Assembly (NCBI GenBank): GCA_021833045.1
Contig: JAKBGP010000109.1
Location: forward strand, 1-6,906
Length of the DNA stretch: 6,906 nucleotides
Origin: Thermoplasmata archaeon
GTDB taxonomy: Archaea > Thermoplasmatota > Thermoplasmata > Thermoplasmatales > Thermoplasmataceae
Direction of reading: 5' to 3'
This document shows positions 5,741 to 6,906 of this stretch, one piece after another. The first letter of the stretch is position 1; every line of letters starts with the position of its first letter. The notes beneath the pieces were generated by a model. That model searched no databases and was not told the DNA's origin. It saw only the letters and a program-made list of their open reading frames with translations. The translations under genes were made by a program, and so were the position numbers.

Positions 5741-5890
5741 ATGCCGTTTGCAGAATCAATAGAAAGAAGACTAAATAAGAAAATTTGCATGAGATGTGAT
5801 GCAAGAAACTCAGTTAAAGCAATAAAATGCAGAAAGTGTGGATACACCGGTTTAAGAATGAAGGCTAAAGAAAGAAGGGGAGGCCAGTAG
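5741..5890 (+). CDS. rpl40e: 50S ribosomal protein L40e (eL40)
   Basis: A 49-aa basic zinc-ribbon protein of the large ribosomal subunit, homologous to the ribosomal part of the eukaryotic ubiquitin-L40 fusion but free-standing, as in archaea. Four zinc ligands are present: C16-M-R-C19 and C30-R-K-C33, followed by GYTGLR (34-39) and a KAKERRG tail, all typical of archaeal L40e. The ATG follows a TATA box and AGGT at 5730-5733 with 7-nt spacing. purQ begins 4 nt after its stop, so the two are probably one transcript. Identification is near certain despite the small size. Confidence 0.96.
   Translation: MPFAESIERRLNKKICMRCDARNSVKAIKCRKCGYTGLRMKAKERRGGQ
5879..5883 (+). promoter_or_regulatory. 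Shine-Dalgarno of purQ, supporting its TTG start
   Basis: GGAGG inside the last codons of rpl40e, 11 nt before the TTG at 5895. The spacing is slightly long. No ATG, GTG or other TTG lies in frame between the upstream stop (5859-5861) and 5895. The next candidates (TTG 5925, ATG 5931) would remove the first beta strand of PurQ, so TTG 5895 is preferred. Confidence 0.55.
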
Positions 5891-5894
5891 GCAC

Positions 5895-6680
5895 TTGGAC
5901 AGTAATCTCCCCAAAGCAGCAGTTTTGAGGATGGAGGGGACAAACAATGACACAGAAGCCCTCCGGTCGCTGAGGGAATCAAATCTTGACCCCAGTTACG
6001 TGCATATTCACGAAATAGAAAAAAATAAAGTTGATCTGGAAGATTTTCAGATTTTGTTCATACCAGGTGGTTTTTCAGCAGGAGACTATGTAAGGGCTGG
6101 TATTATTTTTGCAATCAGATTGAAGACAGCCGCTGGTAAAAAAATAGAAGGAATGATAGAACAGGGTAAGCCCGTACTGGGCACATGTAATGGATTCCAG
6201 GTGTTATCAGAAATGGGTCTAACCTCTTCAGATATGGATAAGAGAGAACTTGCCCTGGACGTTAACGAAAGTGGGAAGTTTGAATGCAGAACAGTACTGG
6301 TGAAGTATTCGGGACGAAATAAGATTTTTGATGGGAAAATCCCAAGGGATCAGGTATTTGAAATTCCAGTCGCTCATAAGGAAGGAAGGATAAGATTCAC
6401 ATCAGAATCCGTTGAAAAGGAATACGTTGAAAATGGCAGGGCAATATTCACCTACGTAGATCCTGAAGGGAAAATTTCAGGCTATCCATGGAATCCAAAT
6501 GGTTCTCCCGATAATATTGCCGGCATATCAGGACATTATGATAACGTGCTTGGTCTGATGCCACATCCAGAAAGAATGTTTTACAGGTACCAGCTTTCAA
6601 CTAAGGGAAAAAGAGAGAACGGCGTCCCAGTGGGAAAAATATTTTTTGGTGCGATCTCTGATTATGCAAGAAGACTTTAA
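5895..6680 (+). CDS. purQ: Phosphoribosylformylglycinamidine synthase subunit PurQ (glutaminase)
   Basis: A 261-aa class I glutamine amidotransferase. It releases ammonia from glutamine for PurL, which with PurS turns FGAR into FGAM in step four of purine synthesis. The triad is complete: nucleophile C98 in G96-T-C98-N-G-F-Q and H224-P-E226 in MPHPER. The N-terminal strand AAVLRMEGTNND (8-19) matches the usual VxRxPGTNxD with Glu for Pro, and IPGGFSAGDYVRAG (56-69) is the conserved oxyanion-region motif. At 261 aa it is of the longer archaeal type rather than the shorter Bacillus type. Translation appears to start at TTG 5895. It follows rpl40e by 4 nt; purS and purL are not in the window. 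The gene ends with no gap to the convergent UPF0200 gene. Confidence 0.95.
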   Translation: MDSNLPKAAVLRMEGTNNDTEALRSLRESNLDPSYVHIHEIEKNKVDLEDFQILFIPGGFSAGDYVRAGIIFAIRLKTAAGKKIEGMIEQGKPVLGTCNGFQVLSEMGLTSSDMDKRELALDVNESGKFECRTVLVKYSGRNKIFDGKIPRDQVFEIPVAHKEGRIRFTSESVEKEYVENGRAIFTYVDPEGKISGYPWNPNGSPDNIAGISGHYDNVLGLMPHPERMFYRYQLSTKGKRENGVPVGKIFFGAISDYARRL

Positions 6681-6905
6681 TCACTTAAATCTTTCATTTT
6701 CGATCCTAAGCAGAAGCTTTCTGGCATTCTCTTTAAATTCCTCAAGTGTTGAATCGTTCACAATCATGTACTCTGCAAGGGAAATTGCATTTCCAATACC
6801 CCAAGACAACTCTCTATCATCTCTGCTTACGAGTTGATCAAGAACCTTGGCATCATCGGGTCTTCCTCTTTTCTGTATTCTTTTAAGCCTTTCCTCTCTA
6901 TCAGT
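6681..6905 (-). CDS. UPF0200-type P-loop nucleotide kinase-like protein, C-terminal fragment
   Basis: The minus-strand frame is open from the window edge to TGA at 6681-6683, giving the last 74 residues. The fragment has a basic lid-like region with KRGRPDD, then SRDDRELSWGIGNAI, AEYMIVND and a closing amphipathic helix. These motifs recall archaeal UPF0200 proteins, which are related to dephospho-CoA and adenylate kinases. The N-terminal P-loop (Walker A) lies outside the window, so the kinase fold is inferred from the family. The substrate is not established. It is convergent with purQ; the two stop codons touch. Orientation and frame are secure, the family assignment is from remembered motifs. 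Confidence 0.75.
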   Translation of the reverse strand, partial: TDREERLKRIQKRGRPDDAKVLDQLVSRDDRELSWGIGNAISLAEYMIVNDSTLEEFKENARKLLLRIENERFK

Positions 6906-6906
6906 A

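Noticed and set aside
5728..5982. Open minus-strand frame of 84 codons over rpl40e and the purQ start
   Set aside because: The plus strand encodes a clear L40e zinc ribbon and the PurQ N-terminus here; the antisense frame has no motif or ribosome-binding site of note.
6646..6837. Open plus-strand frame of 63 codons at the right end
   Set aside because: It is antisense to the UPF0200 fragment and overlaps the end of purQ; the translation is Ser/Leu-rich with no motif.
1..6906. CRISPR array, insertion sequence, tRNA or rRNA gene, toxin-antitoxin or defence genes
   Set aside because: No regularly spaced repeats, transposase motifs, terminal repeats with target duplications or structural RNA signatures were seen; no non-coding gap exceeds about 160 bp.

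Overview
The window looks like chromosomal DNA of a thermoacidophilic archaeon of the Thermoplasmatales type (Ferroplasma, Cuniculiplasma, Picrophilus, Thermoplasma or relatives). The reasons are an archaeal eL40 ribosomal protein, an archaeal class V fructose-1,6-bisphosphate aldolase/phosphatase, a Trm-G10-type tRNA methyltransferase, a UPF0200 P-loop protein, archaeal TATA-type promoters with T-rich terminators, AT-rich composition with AGA/AGG and ATA codons, and a membrane protease whose outer domain is packed with N-glycosylation sequons. The genus assignment is inference.

Layout. The left edge (to 289, +) is the 3' end of a tRNA guanine-10 methyltransferase gene. Converging on it is a two-gene minus-strand operon: hsp20 (1422 to 874), then 1 nt later a winged-helix regulator (872 to 294) that resembles the Pyrococcus heat-shock repressor Phr. 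In front of hsp20 lies a perfect 8+8 bp inverted repeat that covers the predicted transcription start, a good candidate for the regulator's operator. A second minus-strand operon reads from 3871 to 1547: fructose-1,6-bisphosphate aldolase/phosphatase, dCMP deaminase and a DedA-family membrane protein, with gaps of 5 and 34 nt, a likely leaderless promoter at the front and a T-rich terminator at the back.

A 160-bp divergent intergenic region (3872-4031) holds a 10-bp inverted repeat with half-sites two helical turns apart. To its right on the plus strand is a 519-aa site-2-type (M50) intramembrane metalloprotease (4032-5591). A 149-bp gap follows, with a 13-bp stem-loop just after the protease stop and a TATA promoter for the next operon, rpl40e (49 aa, 5741-5890) and purQ (TTG start, 5895-6680). 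The right edge (6905 to 6681, -) is the 3' end of a UPF0200 nucleotide-kinase-like gene that abuts purQ tail to tail with no gap.

Most genes are core housekeeping: tRNA modification, gluconeogenesis, pyrimidine deoxynucleotide and purine synthesis, and translation. I see no mobile element, CRISPR array, toxin-antitoxin pair or defence system. The most interesting content is regulatory: the apparently self-contained heat-shock circuit (operator, hsp20, regulator). The heavily sequon-bearing outer domain of the M50 protease comes next.
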